A stretch of 64,000 bases of DNA, from NCBI RefSeq assembly GCF_000001735.4, contig NC_003075.7, positions 18,291,001 to 18,355,000 of the forward strand, written 5' to 3'. Below are positions 46,013 through 60,700 of the stretch, in pieces. Numbering within the stretch: the stretch's first letter is position 1; each line of letters opens with the position of its first letter. Below the pieces are notes generated by a model. The model ran no database searches and was not told the origin of the DNA. It was given only the letters and a program-made list of their open reading frames with translations. The position numbers were made by a program, and so were the translations under genes. This DNA comes from Arabidopsis thaliana. Taxonomy: Eukaryota; Streptophyta; Magnoliopsida; Brassicales; Brassicaceae.

Positions 46013-46205
46013 GAATGATAATTATGTGATTTCTTATACACTAACTAACATTCAGTAATTAAATCTTTGTTTATACCACAGCGATATAAATTATGTGAAT
46101 GATAATTATGTGATTTCTTATGTTTTGAATCCGTAATAATTAACCGAACATGTTTGATAATCATATTTAACAAAATCTTTGTTTATACCACAGCGATATA
46201 AATTA
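46013..46205 (+). repeat. Imperfect local duplication
   Basis: GAATGATAATTATGTGATTTC and its extension (25 bp) occurs at 46013-46037 and 46097-46121. A 33-bp segment beginning AAATCTTTGTTTATACCACA occurs at 46061-46093 and 46173-46205. The two offsets differ (84 and 112), so an insertion or deletion followed the duplication. Confidence 0.85.
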
Positions 46206-48303
46206 AATGATTAGGGACGGTACTAATATTACAGTTGAATATGTATTATAGTTTGTAAGAGATTTGATGTGCATGTGTTTATTTATAGTTTGTACATTCA
46301 TTTTCCCTTGAGCGTAAGGACAGCGTCACTATGACATCACATCGGTCCGTGAGAATGATAGTATAACGAATATGCACGTAACTCGTAATGACATAGGTTT
46401 CTTTTTAAACCGTTGATGTTCGTGTGTGTTTAGTATCATATGATTTACATTTGGCCAAAACGACGGAAATTGGAATTTACTAAAAAAAATTGGGGAAAAA
46501 GTTTTTTTTTTATAAGTAATAATATGAATCTGTTTAATGGGCCTTCAGAAGTGGGGAAGAGATTGGAGTGTGGGTTGGCGAATGTAATCATTTCGTTTTT
46601 ATTATATTTTTACTTTGTTTTTGTTCGTATATGTATTTGAAATTTTACATTATTCGTTTTCACATCCATCACCTTTCTTCCTCTCGCTTTACACAGTTTC
46701 AATAATTACATTTTCAGTGATCTCTGTACAATTGCTAGTTTCATTTTAAGCTTTATGTCTAACTAGGACCGTAACTACGACTAGTTTTGTCCGGTTCGTT
46801 CGGACTGTTCCCATAGATTTGAGTAACCGGCAAATCGGATAGGATTGACAAACAAAACTTGTGGTTTGTTTACGAAATCTAGAATCAGCAATTTGGTGCC
46901 TAGACGAGTTGAAAATAAAACAGTAATAATGAGTTACTTAGAACCGTAAACAATTCAGTTTAGCGAGTGAAGCTGGAGGAATGAGTCCATTGTCTACACA
47001 TGTATCTAATCTAATACTAAAAAACATTGATCTCGTTGACTTTCTAACAAACAAAAAAATCGGAACACAACATACTTATAAAGTTGACTTTTGGGTTAAT
47101 CACAACTAATGAAACCCACCAAAAAGGGAATAATAGAATCTTTATCGTACAAATTTACAACACATATATATGTGCATAACAATTTATAAAGATTTAGTTT
47201 AATATAAGGGACAGCTAAGGAAAGAAAAGAAGATTTTTAAAAGGAAGAAGATTTTTTTCTGAAAGAAATATAAGAGCGGGGCATGAAGATAAATGATGAC
47301 ACCATGCGGGGACTCTGCGTCTGTTAAGAGTTATAATTTGACAACATTATATTGATCCGACCATCCAAAGCTGTCTTGTAATGTCCTTCCTCTGTCACTT
47401 TATGCGACTTCTCTCAATGCCTCTCTTATTTCTTCTCTACGCCTATCTCTTTGCATATAGTTTTCTTTTGTCATATCCGTAAAAAAACTACAGATTTTTT
47501 TTCGGGTTCATTTAAGTCCAAAAATATATGTTGATGGTTCTACATAACTCTCATTGTTCCTTTTTAAGTAATAAGTACCTTCTTATATTTATTTATTTGC
47601 TCTAATTAAGCAAGTAACTTCAAATTAAAACATTAGGTACCAACAATTATGGTCTTGAGGGTAAAAAAGACGATAAAAAAGCCTCAGTGACAAATGTCAA
47701 AACATGGGAAAAGAATTGTAACACTAATTAATCCACAATCAAGTGAAACTGAAAACCCTAACATGGAGGGACCAACAAATGATTGGACATAACTGCACCA
47801 ATCAAAAACTTAATTCTGAGTTTATTTTGGCATAATTTAGTTTGGTGATACGCAACTGGGTCCCATTTTAATATGACATAATTTAGAGTAAATTATACTA
47901 TGAATAAAAAAAAGACCTTACCATAAAAGTCATTCGTTATTATTACTTATGTTTGCCATTACAAGTTTATATCCATTTCCTTTATTTTCCCGGAAATATT
48001 TTTTCAACGACCAAGCAGAGAAGTTACGTTACAGTATTATACAAAGAACATTTACACACATTACCCAAGGAAGGTGCAGGCTCGGGCCACTTATGGGCCA
48101 TTGAACTTGTACAAATATTTATTTAGCCCATGTAAGAAATATCGAGGAGATATTTTGTTTACATAAAGCCCAGAAAGCCCAATTAGTTTGGTTGATAATT
48201 TTTTATAACAAAAAAAACAAAATTCCACGTAAGCACAGAAACAGACGACTGACACGGTGGTCCGTGAAGGCGTGAACCGAATCATCGACGGAGGAAACCA
48301 CCA

Positions 48304-48468
48304 ATGATTTCTCCATCTCACGTCGTCAAATGTTTCATCATCATCTTCATCATCTTTCGTACGACTTCTTTTTTTTTTTTTTTGGTTTTTTTTTCCCTTC
48401 CCAATCGAAGTAGCGATGCCTTCGCGATAGCTCTCTGCTTCATCTCGCCACTCATCTCAACCTCTTGA
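48304..48468 (+). other. 54-codon upstream ORF in the spatacsin-like gene leader
   Basis: ATG at 48304 opens a 54-codon frame ending TGA at 48466-48468. The product would be very hydrophobic: MISPSHVVKCFIIIFIIF near the N-terminus, then a Phe run from a T-tract and an LCFISPLIS stretch. It lies in the probable leader exon, which ends at a donor near 48513. Length and composition are also compatible with chance. Confidence 0.35.
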
Positions 48469-48477
48469 TTTGGGTCT

Positions 48478-48502
48478 CTCTTGCTCTTGCTCTTGCTCTT
48501 GA
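48478..48502 (+). repeat. Hexanucleotide repeat in the leader
   Basis: About four tandem copies of CTTGCT lie just before the probable leader donor splice site of the spatacsin-like gene. Confidence 0.8.
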
Positions 48503-48730
48503 TCTCTCTCAAGGTATTTTATTGTTCTCTGAATTGTTTCCCTGGATCGAATTTGTTCTAGGGTTTTAAGGTTATAGCTCGAAATCGCCGTTGCTCGCTG
48601 TTTTAGCATCTCCTTTTCACGTTACTGTGTTCGTTGGTGCTGTGATTGGTGTTGAGTTGGGTTATAAGTTCGTTGTTCTTATTGAATTTTGATATGTGCT
48701 TTTGCTTGTGTATAGTGTTAAGCAAATAGG

Positions 48731-51700
48731 ATGGAAAAGTTGGTGAAGGAAGGCCCAACTCTGCTGCAACTGCACAAGTGGGAACCTTCTCAATTTCAAC
48801 TCAAGCTATCAGAATTTCGCGAGGCGTTTATTTCTCCGTCGAGGCAGTTGTTATTACTACTCTCTTACCACTCCGAAGCTTTACTGCTTCCTTTGGTTGC
48901 AGGTAATAACTTGTTTCTTTCTTATTCATATGTGTATGTATATGCGTATCATTTTATTAGCGTTGTTCGCTGTTATCAGGGAGGTCCATTGGCAGTGAGG
49001 TTTCGTTAAGTGGTGATAATGAAGAGTTGAATAGTCCTTCATGCTCTGGTGGGTCAGATCCAGAGAAAATTGAATCTCCTTGTGGATCAGGAGTTGGTTC
49101 TGGTGAGCCTGGTTTTGTAGATAATTGCAGTTCTAGTTGCAATAGTTTCCCTTTTATCTTTGATGCAAAGTCTGTTGCTTGGGGTAGTTGTGGGGATACT
49201 TACAATCGGCACAAAGATCCTTTGTTTAGGGAATTGTTGTTTGTATCTGGAAATCATGGTGTTACGGTCCACGCTTTTTGCTGTACAAAAGATTTAAGTG
49301 ACAAAGCCAAAGGCAAACCAAATGGTGAGCTGAGGCATGGGGAGTGGGTTGAGTGGGGACCTTCTAGGCTTAGTCAGAAATCAGAACCGGAAAGAGTCTC
49401 TTCTTCTGATGGCTCAAAGCAGTGGATGCAATCTTTTTTGATTGATTTGGAAACTACTGTAATTGATGGTACAAGACAGTCGAGGTTCCCTGAGAAGTCA
49501 GCGTTTCCGGGTTCTGCAGAGGTTGTTTCATTCAGCATATTAAATACTGATTTACCTTTCTCGAATCTTCTTTTCCAAGACAACTCCATACTTCCGAAGG
49601 ATAATATGCCTGAGGATGGTAATGTAAATGACAATAATTTTCTCGTAGCATCTGATCCAACTGCTTTGGATGAAAAATCTCGAGCTGATATGCCCGTAAA
49701 CAATGTCAGTGTAAACAGTTTGTACAGGTGCATCAAAGTTTTCTCCAGCGATGCTCATTCTCTGATTGGATTTGTTATGGAGTTATCGGATTGTGCATCT
49801 ACGCCTAGAAGGAATGAAAACGAAAGAAGCAAGGGTAAGAGAAATATCTTTGTTGCCAAGCTGTTTAGCTGGGGGATAGAATGGGTCTCCCTTGTGAAGT
49901 TTGGTGAGTCAAGTATTGGACCTACAAATGAGTGGGCAGATTTCCGGCTATCCGATAACTTTGTTATCTGCCTCAGTGTTTCTGGTTTGATCTTTCTATA
50001 TGATGTGAATTCTGGGGATTTTATTTCTCATGGGGATATCTTACAGACATGCGGTCGTGGATTGCATTCTTCATCAGATAGGCAAGAAGCAACTGCAGAA
50101 GCAGATCAGCTAAGTGACTTTCAAAATCGTGCTCCATCCATGTCTAAGACTTGTATTGTTGGTTCCACGGACAGAAGAAAGTTTAGAAAGCTTATTGTAG
50201 CTTCTCATACACCACTCATAGCTGCAGTTGACGAAAATGGTTTGGTATATGTATTATGTGTCAATGACTTTGTTTCCAAGGAATACCACATGGCCGCGGA
50301 ACCTATTCCTGATTTACTTCATCTTGGGCTTGGAAGTCTGGTTGGGTGGAAAATCGGCGGCATGGACATTGGCCAGAAAAAAGTGCACCACCCTAGTTCC
50401 TCTGGGTCTCGAGGTGAAGATGCTTTTTCCAGGCGTGATCTTAGCTTTTCTGCTTCGGAAATCTCGATGTCTGACCCATGTTTGGAAAGACAACAGAACA
50501 ATTTTGATCGAAGAGCTGGTTACTCTGGTTCATGGTTGAGTGGTTTTTCTGCACAGCCTAAAACAAATGGGCTGAAACTTGAAAAATTTCGAAGAGACTC
50601 GCATGTCACGCGGAAGATGTTTCTATCCGCCGAAAAATTAGGATTGGATGATAACATATGTTTTTCTCCATATGGATTCACTCATTTCTCTAGAAAGTAT
50701 ACAAATAAGGATGATCGAAGCTGTAAGATTTTTCATTATAGTCTGCAGACGCATATGACTGCGAGAGATGATAGTTATTTGAATTACGATGTCAACAAGA
50801 ATTCTATTCAAGGTGCAGAGGAGAATTTCATAGGAGAATCAGTTGGTTGCTCTTTCCAAGGATTTCTTTTTTTGGTGACTTGTGATGGTCTTTCGGTTTT
50901 TCTCCCTTCTATCTCAATAACCTCAAATTACCCAACTATTGAGGCCATTGAATATCTGCAGCCATTCCAGACCACTGTCATGGGATACCGGGGAAGAGAC
51001 GATTTGGCAGCAGGGGAATCACGTTTTCCTTGGCAAGTTGAGGTCATAGATAGAGTTATCTTGTTTGAAGGCCCTGAAGTTGCAGATCATTTATGCTTGG
51101 AAAATGGTACGAAACAGTACTCATGTTGGTTAATGACGTTTTTGCATCCGTAAAGCTTTTAATTTATAGAGTTTAACCTTCCACAGTTTGTTTATAGATT
51201 GATATTTATCTCTTAACCAACGTGGCTTGTCATGCCGAAAGAGTTTTAAGTACAAGTAGTTGATAATTAGTAACTAGTTTACCAAAACTATGTCATACGG
51301 GTTTGTTTGATAAGTCAATACATGTGGAAACTAGCATAAAACTGAACTTAACTGTAACTGAATGCATGGAATACCTAATTATATGATGAAATCATGCTGG
51401 GCCGTGCATTTTACTTTCAAAATTCATCAGCTGTTTGTGAGCATGAGTAAACACTTGTTTGCAGTAGTTCAGTGAATTTGTTATCTCTCATTTCTTCACA
51501 ATTACGTTATGATTTCTGTGTATTTGCTTGTTGTAACAAAATAACCTCACATATTGAGACTTGAAGATGTTTATAGATTCGCTGACACTTAAATTTTGTT
51601 CAATAAGCTTATGGTATGTTAAATGAATCACTGCTGTCATAGGTTGGGACCTCAAAATTGTTCGTTTGCGTCGACTGCAAATGGCGTTGGACTACTTAAA

Positions 51701-54700
51701 ATATGATGACATCAACGAGTAAGTTGCTAGCAATCTTTTGTGCTTAATCTGAGAACCGTAGTCCCCCACAGCAAAGTGGCTTTCCTTAAACAAAAATATT
51801 AGAGAAGAATTATGTGTGGTTTGTATGGTTGGGTTGACAACTTCGGTTTTTGTCTTATGGTTTCTATGGAAGGATGTGACTACTTTAGAAAAGAAAGATT
51901 GCTTGTTAAAAATTTGTGTAAGAGTGTAAATATGTTTAATGCCATCAATGTGATTTGTCTTGTATCATGAATTGATTTTGATTAACATCTCCTGTGTGGG
52001 TAGGTCTTTGAAGATGCTTGGTAATGTGAAGCTGGCAGAGGAAGGCATGCTGAGGGTGCTCTTTTCTGCTGTGTATCTATTGTCGCGCAAGGATAGAAAC
52101 GATAATGAGATTTCTGCTGTATCTAGGTGAGGATCTTCTGAGTAATTAGGGCATAAGGATAGTTTGTTTTTCAGGTCTCAACTTCAATGAGGTGGATCAA
52201 TAATGAAACAGAAGTAGTGTTCTCCCTGCTTTGTAGATATGTCCTTACACATTAGCATGGTTTTTAGATTTATAACTATGCTGTATACATACATCTTTAT
52301 GACTGTAACTCAAATTTAAATTATTCATACATGTTACACTTTGACTTAGATTGAAGGCATGTTCAGATTCATGTAAAAGTTTCTCCAGGCCCCACAGCTT
52401 TAGGATTTTGTATATTGATTCATTGACATGCAATATTTCTTAGAATCCAGTTTTAGCAACATCATTATCTTGTACGGTTTAGTAATACCATTAGCTTTAG
52501 TGACCGGGCTGTTTTCTCGCTGACATATTCATACTTATTGCTACATGGTGAATATAGGCTCCTTGGATTGGCTACAATGTTTGCGACTGAGATGATTCGC
52601 AGATATGGGTTACTTGAATATCGGAAAGATGTTTACATGTTTGACAGCAAACCTAGGACACAGATACTTTCACTTCCAGCAGTTTCACTTAATATCGATG
52701 TAATGGAAAATTCAAGGAGGCTGTCAGAGATGGGTTATCTATTGGAAATCACCAGGAATATTCAATCCCGTATTACCAGAAAGTTTAAGAAGCTAGGAAA
52801 GGTAGTATATTATATTAATACAAATGTTAGTTTTATATTTTTTTTGTTTTTGCCCTAGATTTGACTTATGATATGTGTGTTGTACAGGGAAATAATGAGA
52901 AGTCACTGAACCTGGTAGACCCAAATTCTTTGCAGGATGATTCTCAGCTTGAAATTGTTCCAGATCCAGCATCTGCAGAGTCAAGACAACTTGACACTTC
53001 TTTATTTGATACCAATGAGGAGCTTGCTTTGACGCCTATGGGTATGATGACAGCTGGTCAAATCATTGACGAAAGAAGTTATGCATCTGGCCTTGTACCC
53101 CAAGGGATAGTTGAAGAAAAGAAAGTTCTTCCTCTGGAAAATCCCAAGGAGATGATGGCTCGTTGGAAGGCTAACAATTTGGATTTAAAAACTGTGGTTA
53201 AGGATGCCTTGCTCTCTGGTCGACTCCCTTTAGCTGTTCTTCAATTGCATCTTCAACATTCTAAAGACGTGGTTGAAGATGGAGAGCATCATGATACATT
53301 TACTGAAGTTCGTGATATCGGAAGAGCTATTGCTTATGACCTATTTTTGAAGGTAAGCCTGCATATACTGGCTTAGACAGAGTGATGTACATGTATGATG
53401 TCTAGCCCTTGACTTTCTTGATGTGTAGGGTGAACCTGGGGTTGCCATTGCCACTCTGCAAAGGCTCGGAGAGGATGTAGAAGCATGTCTCAATCAGTTG
53501 GTATTTGGCACAGTGAGAAGATCTCTTCGATATCAAATTGCTGAAGAAATGAGAAAACTTGGTTTCTTAAGACCATATGAAGACAATGTACTGGAGAGGA
53601 TATCTCTTATCGAGGTATAACATTTCCTAATCATTACTTGTCGTAAGGGTATCATGGTTCTGTATGATGCTAACTTTATTTAACTTCTTCGTTGCTTGAC
53701 CCTGTGACAAAAAAGAGGCTTTATCCTAGCAGCCACTTTTGGGAAACATATCTTGCTCGTCGAAAGGAACTCCTTAAAGCTGCACTACCTTTTGACTCCA
53801 GTGAAATTAGCTTGCACCTTGGGGGGTCGTCTTTGTTTCAGCATCTCAAGATTGAGTGTGGTGAGGTTGATGGTGTTGTTCTAGGTTCTTGGACTAAAAT
53901 CAATGAGAGTGCATCTGAGCATGCACCTGATGAAACCGATGCAGTTGCTGGCTACTGGGCTGCAGCAGCTGTGTGGTCAAATGCTTGGGATCAGAGAACA
54001 TTTGATCATGTAAGAAGTTTTCTATAGTCATTCTTTCTCGTTACCCTCTAAATGCCTGAATATTTATCTAATTGCACCATCCCATTATACTAATACATCC
54101 GTACCTTGGGGACGTTCGAATTGATTTCAACGTACTCTGCATGTATTGGAATTGGACCAGTTGGATTATCTCTTGATCTGTATAGCTTAACAGTGTTTGT
54201 AGTCTTACACTGGTTAGAGGATTTTGTTCAGTTGTTTTCTTGTTTTATAAAGAACGAGACAAATACATACGATAAGGCATCTGTGCTTATTTCTCGAGTA
54301 GCTACCCTCTGCTTATCTTTTCCTCTTAATGAAAGTGTAGATGAAATGTAGATCTGTATTTAATGATTGTGCTCTTAACTAGATTCTATTTAATGATGGT
54401 CCTTAATCTTGGGTTGCATTTTATATCTTTTTACTTGAATTAGCACATTGTAGAGCATTAGAGGGCTGCTACTGCCATCTGTTAGTCCTATAAACACCCT
54501 TAATTTGGAAGTCGACATTATTAGATTTCAGTGGTGAGAGTAACAGTGATACATTTGATTGAAGGTTAAAGACTATACATATCAACATTTTTTTTGTTTT
54601 GTTTTGTATTATTCCATGAACTTACTCAGGCGAAGGTTGTTTTGTTCGTTTCAGATAACGTCTGCATTTGTTGGTTTTTGAGTAATGTTTCTTGTTGAAT

Positions 54701-57700
54701 ATTTTGTGCAGATAGTCTTGGATCAGCCCTTAGTCATGGGTGTTCATGTTCCATGGGATTCTCAGCTGGAGTATTATATGTGTCACAATGACTGGGATGA
54801 AGTTCTTAAGCTGTTGGATCTCATTCCTGAGGATGTTTTATATGATGGAAGTTTGCAAATTGCTTTGGATGGTCCGAAACAGTCTTCTGGCGTAAATTAT
54901 TCAGTTTCTTCCCGTAGCGAGTATATATGCTCCATCGAAGAAGTGGATGCTGTACTTATGGATGTTCCTTATATCAAGATATTTAGATTGCCTGGAGATA
55001 TCCGGTGCTCCTTGTGGCTAACAACACTCATGGAGCAGGAACTAGCAAGAAAACTTATATTTTTAAAAGAATATTGGGAAAACGCTCTAGATGTAGTATA
55101 TCTTCTGGCCCGGGCAGGTGTCATCCTTGGTAATTGTGAAGTTTCATTTAAGGAGGAAACTTGTACGCCATCGTTAGATCTTTGTTTGTCCATAAAGAAG
55201 GGAGGAGCAAATGTTGATACCCTGAATGCTGTACACAAGCTATTCATACATTACTGCACACAGTATAATCTGCCAAACCTTCTGGATCTGTACCTTGATC
55301 ATCACGAATTGGTCCTAGATAATGATTCACTCAGTTCATTGCAGGAAGCTGTGGTAAGTGCTTTCCACGTCCGTAATATATTTGTGTCCATAAGTCTGTT
55401 CTTTGTACGCCTATGGTTTGTCTTTTGAAGACTTAATTTTTACTGAGAATGCCAAGAATCTGTCCATGTATTCAGGGTGATTCTCACTGGGCAAAATGGT
55501 TGCTACTCTCCAGGATCAAGGGCCGGGAGTATGATGCTTCATTTTCAAACGCACGCTCAATTATGTCACGTAACGGGGCACCAAATAGTGAACCCAGTGT
55601 TCCAGAGATTGATGAAATGGTTTGTACTGTTGATGACATTGCCGATGGGGCAGGAGAAATGGCAGCTTTAGCAACTATGATGTGTGCTCCAGTGCCAATT
55701 CAAAAATCCTTGAGTACTGGCAGTGTGAACAGGCACACTAACTCTTCTGCGCAGTGCACTTTGGAGAATTTGAGATCATTTCTTCAGAGATTCCCTACCT
55801 TATGGAGTAAGCTTGTTAGTGCTTGTCTTGGGGAAGATATATCCGGGAACCTTTTGCGGACCAAGACTAAGAATGGTTAAGCCTGGTCCACCACACTTTT
55901 TCTTTTATTCTGTGTATAGTGAGGACATACTCGCTCTGACTCTATGGTTTATCAGTCTTGTCAGAGTATTTGAATTGGCGTGACGGTGTATTCTTCTCAA
56001 CGGCACGTGATACCTCACTCCTCCAGATGTTGCCTTGTTGGTTTCCTAAGGCGGTTCGTAGATTAGTTCAGCTTTATATTCAGGTATCTATTTCTGTTTT
56101 ATCTGTTGTATGTGCTCTTCTGAGTTGTACAACACTCCTTCAACTTTCTGGAATTGAGGATCTAGTTGAACTCAATACTTGCACTGTAATCGGCGATATA
56201 ACAAGTTTAAGAATTTCTATGAAATAATTTGATGGTTGTGAAGAGGCAGACATAGGCAAACCATTTGGGGAATGACTACTAAGATTTAGGGAGAAAGGAA
56301 AAACACATCAAATTTGTTCTACATCAATCTTTACCATTTTACAAAAGAAATTTGAGGCACTATACCAAAAGTGGTAGAATGGAACTGTAACTCTGGTCTA
56401 CTCAATTATTAGTGTTTTTTTTAGGTGCTGGCTTCTGTTTCGTCTATACAATTAGTAGGTATTCTCCTCATGCATCTTCTTCCAGATTTTCCGAGAATGC
56501 ATAGCTTGCTTGTTGTTGGTTCTCTTTGACTTGGAGACCTTGAATTAACCCTCTGATATGGCCTCCTTGTGTTGGTTCATCATAGCAGAAAAATGGCTGC
56601 TAATAAACTTACATTTGTACTTCTTCTCATTGTCCACCCCAGGGGATTCACGAGCACATATATGTTTTGCTTATAATTGGCTACTGATATAGTTACACAC
56701 CTGCTCGTTATTAGTAGTTGAAATATATTTGCTCAACGGAATTTTTTCTGATATACTGACACAGTCTATTATAACGGAAAATATTCTTTGTAGGGACCTC
56801 TTGGATGGCTGTCTTTCTCAGGATATCCTACAGGGGAATATCTACTGCATAGAGGTGTTGAGTTCTTTATAAATGTCGACGATCCGACAGAGATAAGTGC
56901 CATATCTTGGGAAGCAATCATCCAGAAGCACATCGAAGAGGAACTTCATCACACAAAAACTGAGGTGACACTATCAATTGATCATATTCCTATTCTTTAA
57001 CCTGTTGACGATACTACCTTTGTAGATGCTTTAACTGTTTCATTTTTTATTAGTTTCCTCTTGATTTTCTTTCATATTAATGTCTTCTTTTTACGGAATT
57101 ATATTGATGAAAGGTTGTCATCTCATGTTCATGCAAGCTATCACTGAGCCTTGTATATTCAATAACTGGTAGAGTTTATATAATCATTACTTATGTTTAA
57201 GATGAACCGAATTTAGGGAACCGAGCTTGGACTTGAGCACTTCCTGCATCGTGGACGGCCACTCGCAGCTTTTAATGCTTTTCTGGAACATAGAGTTGAA
57301 AAGTTAAAACTGGAAGATCAATCTGGCTCTTCGATACATGGACAAAGAAATATGCAGTCAGATGTTCCGATGCTACTTGCACCTCTGACGCAGAGTGATG
57401 AGTCACTTCTTTCATCTGTACGTGCCGGTCACCTTACCATTACTAGCTTAAATTTCATTCGACATATCTGCATCGCTTTTATGCTGTCTATTTATGTCTG
57501 CATGACTGTTGCTTTACCTTCAGGTCATACCACTTGCTATCACACACTTTGGGGATTCTGTGTTGGTGGCTTCGTGTGCCTTCCTTCTTGAGCTTTGTGG
57601 TTTATCTGCTAGCATGCTTCGGATAGACGTTGCATCCTTGAGAAGAATATCATCCTTCTATAAATCAAATGGTAATGCGGATATGGCACATCAGAAATCG

Positions 57701-60700
57701 CTGAAGCGCTCAATGTTTCATAGTGTATCTAGTGAAGATGATCTAATGGGGTCACTAGCTAGGGCCCTTGCTAACGAATACGCTTATCCTGATATTTCAA
57801 GTGTCCCTAAGCAAAAACAGAATCCAAGTATTTCTGGTAGTCAACCCGGTCTTCCGCTAATGCTTGTTCTTCATCATTTGGAACAAGCTAGTCTTCCAGA
57901 GATTGGAGTAGGTAGAAAAACAAGTGGATACTGGCTGTTAACAGGTGATGGTGATGGGTCTGAACTGCGGTCTCAACAGACATCTGCTAGCTTGCATTGG
58001 AGTTTAGTTACTCTTTTTTGTCAGATGCATAAGATTCCTCTGAGCACCAAATATCTTGCCATGCTAGCAAGAGACAATGATTGGGTATGCTTCATGATAA
58101 TTCTTCTTACCTTTTCGTTTCTTACCCTTGAGCTATTACTTGTCCTAATATACGTAAATATCAGGTTGGATTTTTATCTGAGGCGCAGCTTGGAGGATAC
58201 CCATTTGATACAGTGCTCAATGTGGTACGTCTCTCACTCCTTACTGGTTTCAGAAATCACAAACAGCAACTTAATGTGCTATGTTACAATTATATGACAC
58301 ATTTTCATCTATCAGGCATCGAAGGAGTTTGGTGATCAACGTTTAAAAGCTCACATACTGACTGTTTTGAGATATGCCAACTCAAAAAAGAAAGCCACCA
58401 CATCGTTCTCAGATGACCCAAGCAGAGGACTTTCATGTTCCCCCTCAGAGGGTGGAGCTTATGTCTCTGCTGAACTCTTTCGTGTTTTGGCATACTCTGA
58501 GAAGCTAAAGAATCCTGGGGAATACCTTTTGTCAAAAGCTAAGGAATTCTCGTGGTCTATTTTGGCTCTCATAGCATCATGCTTTCCGGATGTTTCTCCT
58601 TTATCATGCCTAACAATTTGGTTGGAAATTACCGCAGCCAGGTGTGACAAAATTTAATGAAATTCAATTGGGTTGGGTGTAATAGTAGTAATTTACTATC
58701 TTAATGCAAGTCTATATAACATTGGGCGTTTTAAACTCTTTTTCTTGCATGTTTTCTGGAATAAAAAGATGCATAACTTTTTTCTTAGCTCTAACAAAGA
58801 TCATGCTTTTCAGGGAAACGTCGTCTATCAAGGTGAACGATATAACGACTAAAATAGCTGAAAATATAGGAGCAGCTGTTGTATCTACAAATTCCTTGCC
58901 GACGGATGCTAGAGGTGTCCAGTTTCATTACAATAGGAGGAATCCCAAACGGAGACGACTTACTGCACATACATCTGTGGATTTATTGGCTTCAGCCAAT
59001 AGTTTAAACATCTCTGCTGGTAAAACATTTTGTTCTCATAGAACAGAAGCTGCAGAAGATGAAAAAGCGGAAGATAGCAGTGTTATTGATGATTCGTCTG
59101 ATGAGCATGCGTCTCTATCAAAAATGGTCGCAGTGCTTTGTGAACAACGCTTGTTTCTTCCTCTGCTAAAAGCTTTTGACTTGTTCCTCCCGTCCTGCTC
59201 TCTACTGCCATTTTTCCGTGCTCTTCAGGTTTGTCTTACATTTTAACCCACTATTTGCCTTCTCTGTTTTCTGTTCCCGGCCTTGATTGTCTGTTTAAAA
59301 TAACTTTTACACGATACATGTTCATGGGTCTGATGCTGTTTGATAATTTTTTCACCATGAACATCTGTTTTCTTTTTCATATGTTTTGCTGTGGGAGAAA
59401 AACTGATGATGCAATTCTGCAAAAGTTCTAGACTAAGAATTTGTAAAATGCTCTGGGTTTTTGTCAAATGCTTAGTTTCTTCTGCCTCATTTTACTTTTC
59501 GTGGGGTGAATGCAGATATCTTCATAGGGTTTTGAGCTGTCTTAATTCTTTTCTGCAGGCATTTTCTCAAATGCGCCTGTCTGAAGCTTCAGCACATCTG
59601 GGTTCTTTTTGGGGTAGAGTTAAAGAGGAATCAATGCATTTTCAGTCAAATACAGCCAAAGATGTCAATTTTGGGGCATCTTGGATCAGCAGAACAGCTG
59701 TTAAGGCTGCTGATGCTGTTTTGTCAGCTTGTCCATCTCCATATGAGAAAAGATGCTTACTACAACTTCTTGCTGCAACTGATTTTGGTGATGGGGGATC
59801 TGCGGCAACATATTATCGGCGTCTTTATTGGAAAGTTAACTTGGCTGAGCCATCACTCCGGGAGAATGATCTTGACTTAGGAAATGAGTCCCTTGATGAT
59901 GGCTCTCTTCTGACAGCTTTAGAAAAGAACAGGCAATGGGAGCAAGCAAGAAACTGGGCCAAGCAACTTGAAACCATTGGTGCCACTTGGACATCCTCTG
60001 TACATCATGTTACTGAAACACAGGTAAGAAAACTTCTTGACGCTTATCTTATACTTGAACTGCCAGAAAGTTTCTGGCAATTTGGATTCTGAAGGCCTAG
60101 CAACTTTAAGAAAATCATGGTCTTGAGACCATTGACCAGTTTAGGTATTTCTGGGTAATTTCCCACGCTGTTTTTCTTTGTCTCTTGCTGACGAGTTCTC
60201 TTTCACTGCATGTTGGTTATACACTGTCACATGTGAATTGCTTTGTAGAGGTTCTTAGATTGCAGTTGTGTAGGAAATATGTGATATTTACGTTTTCTTT
60301 GTATTTAAAAATTATCTGCTTCTTTATTGAGCCCGAAGACTAGCTTCCTTGAATGCCCAATCTTAATAAATATATGTATCTGCTTTACCTGTAGGCAGAA
60401 TCCATGGTTGCAGAATGGAAAGAATTCCTTTGGGATGTTCCAGAAGAGAGAATCGCATTGTGGGGTCACTGCCAAACTCTGTTCATCAGATACTCTTTCC
60501 CTGCTTTACAGGTGACTTTTCTGTTTGCCTCACTTGTAACCAGTTTATGTGAAAGCCTGTTATTGATACAAGTGAATCTGTTGCTTATTCTTTTGCAGGC
60601 AGGTTTATTTTTCCTTAGGCATGCAGAAGTGGTGGAGAAAGATCTTCCTGCAAGAGAGATCTATGAGCTGTTACTGCTATCCCTTCAGTGGCTAAGTGGG

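Larger units (their letters stand above)
43940..48300. other. Intergenic region between divergent WRKY13 and spatacsin genes
   Basis: About 4.3 kb of AT-rich DNA. It contains a T21-C-T10 tract (44130-44161), a GC-richer patch (44690-44815) with CGTCGTG and ACGGCG motifs, a TA microsatellite (45567-45599), a local duplication (46013-46205), and GGCCCA/TGGGCC elements near 48090-48130 that probably serve the spatacsin gene. No coding gene is supported. Confidence 0.5.

Noticed and set aside
48091-48512. Minus-strand ORFs (76 and 64 residues) opposite the spatacsin-gene leader
   Set aside because: The Lys/Met-rich product comes from antisense TTC/CAT and CTTGCT repeats. No domain is seen and the plus-strand leader explains the sequence.
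59516-59558. Alternative acceptor (GAATGCAG at 59515) for exon 18 of the spatacsin-like gene
   Set aside because: The 43 extra bases would shift the frame and create an early stop; the CTGCAG acceptor at 59558 keeps the frame.
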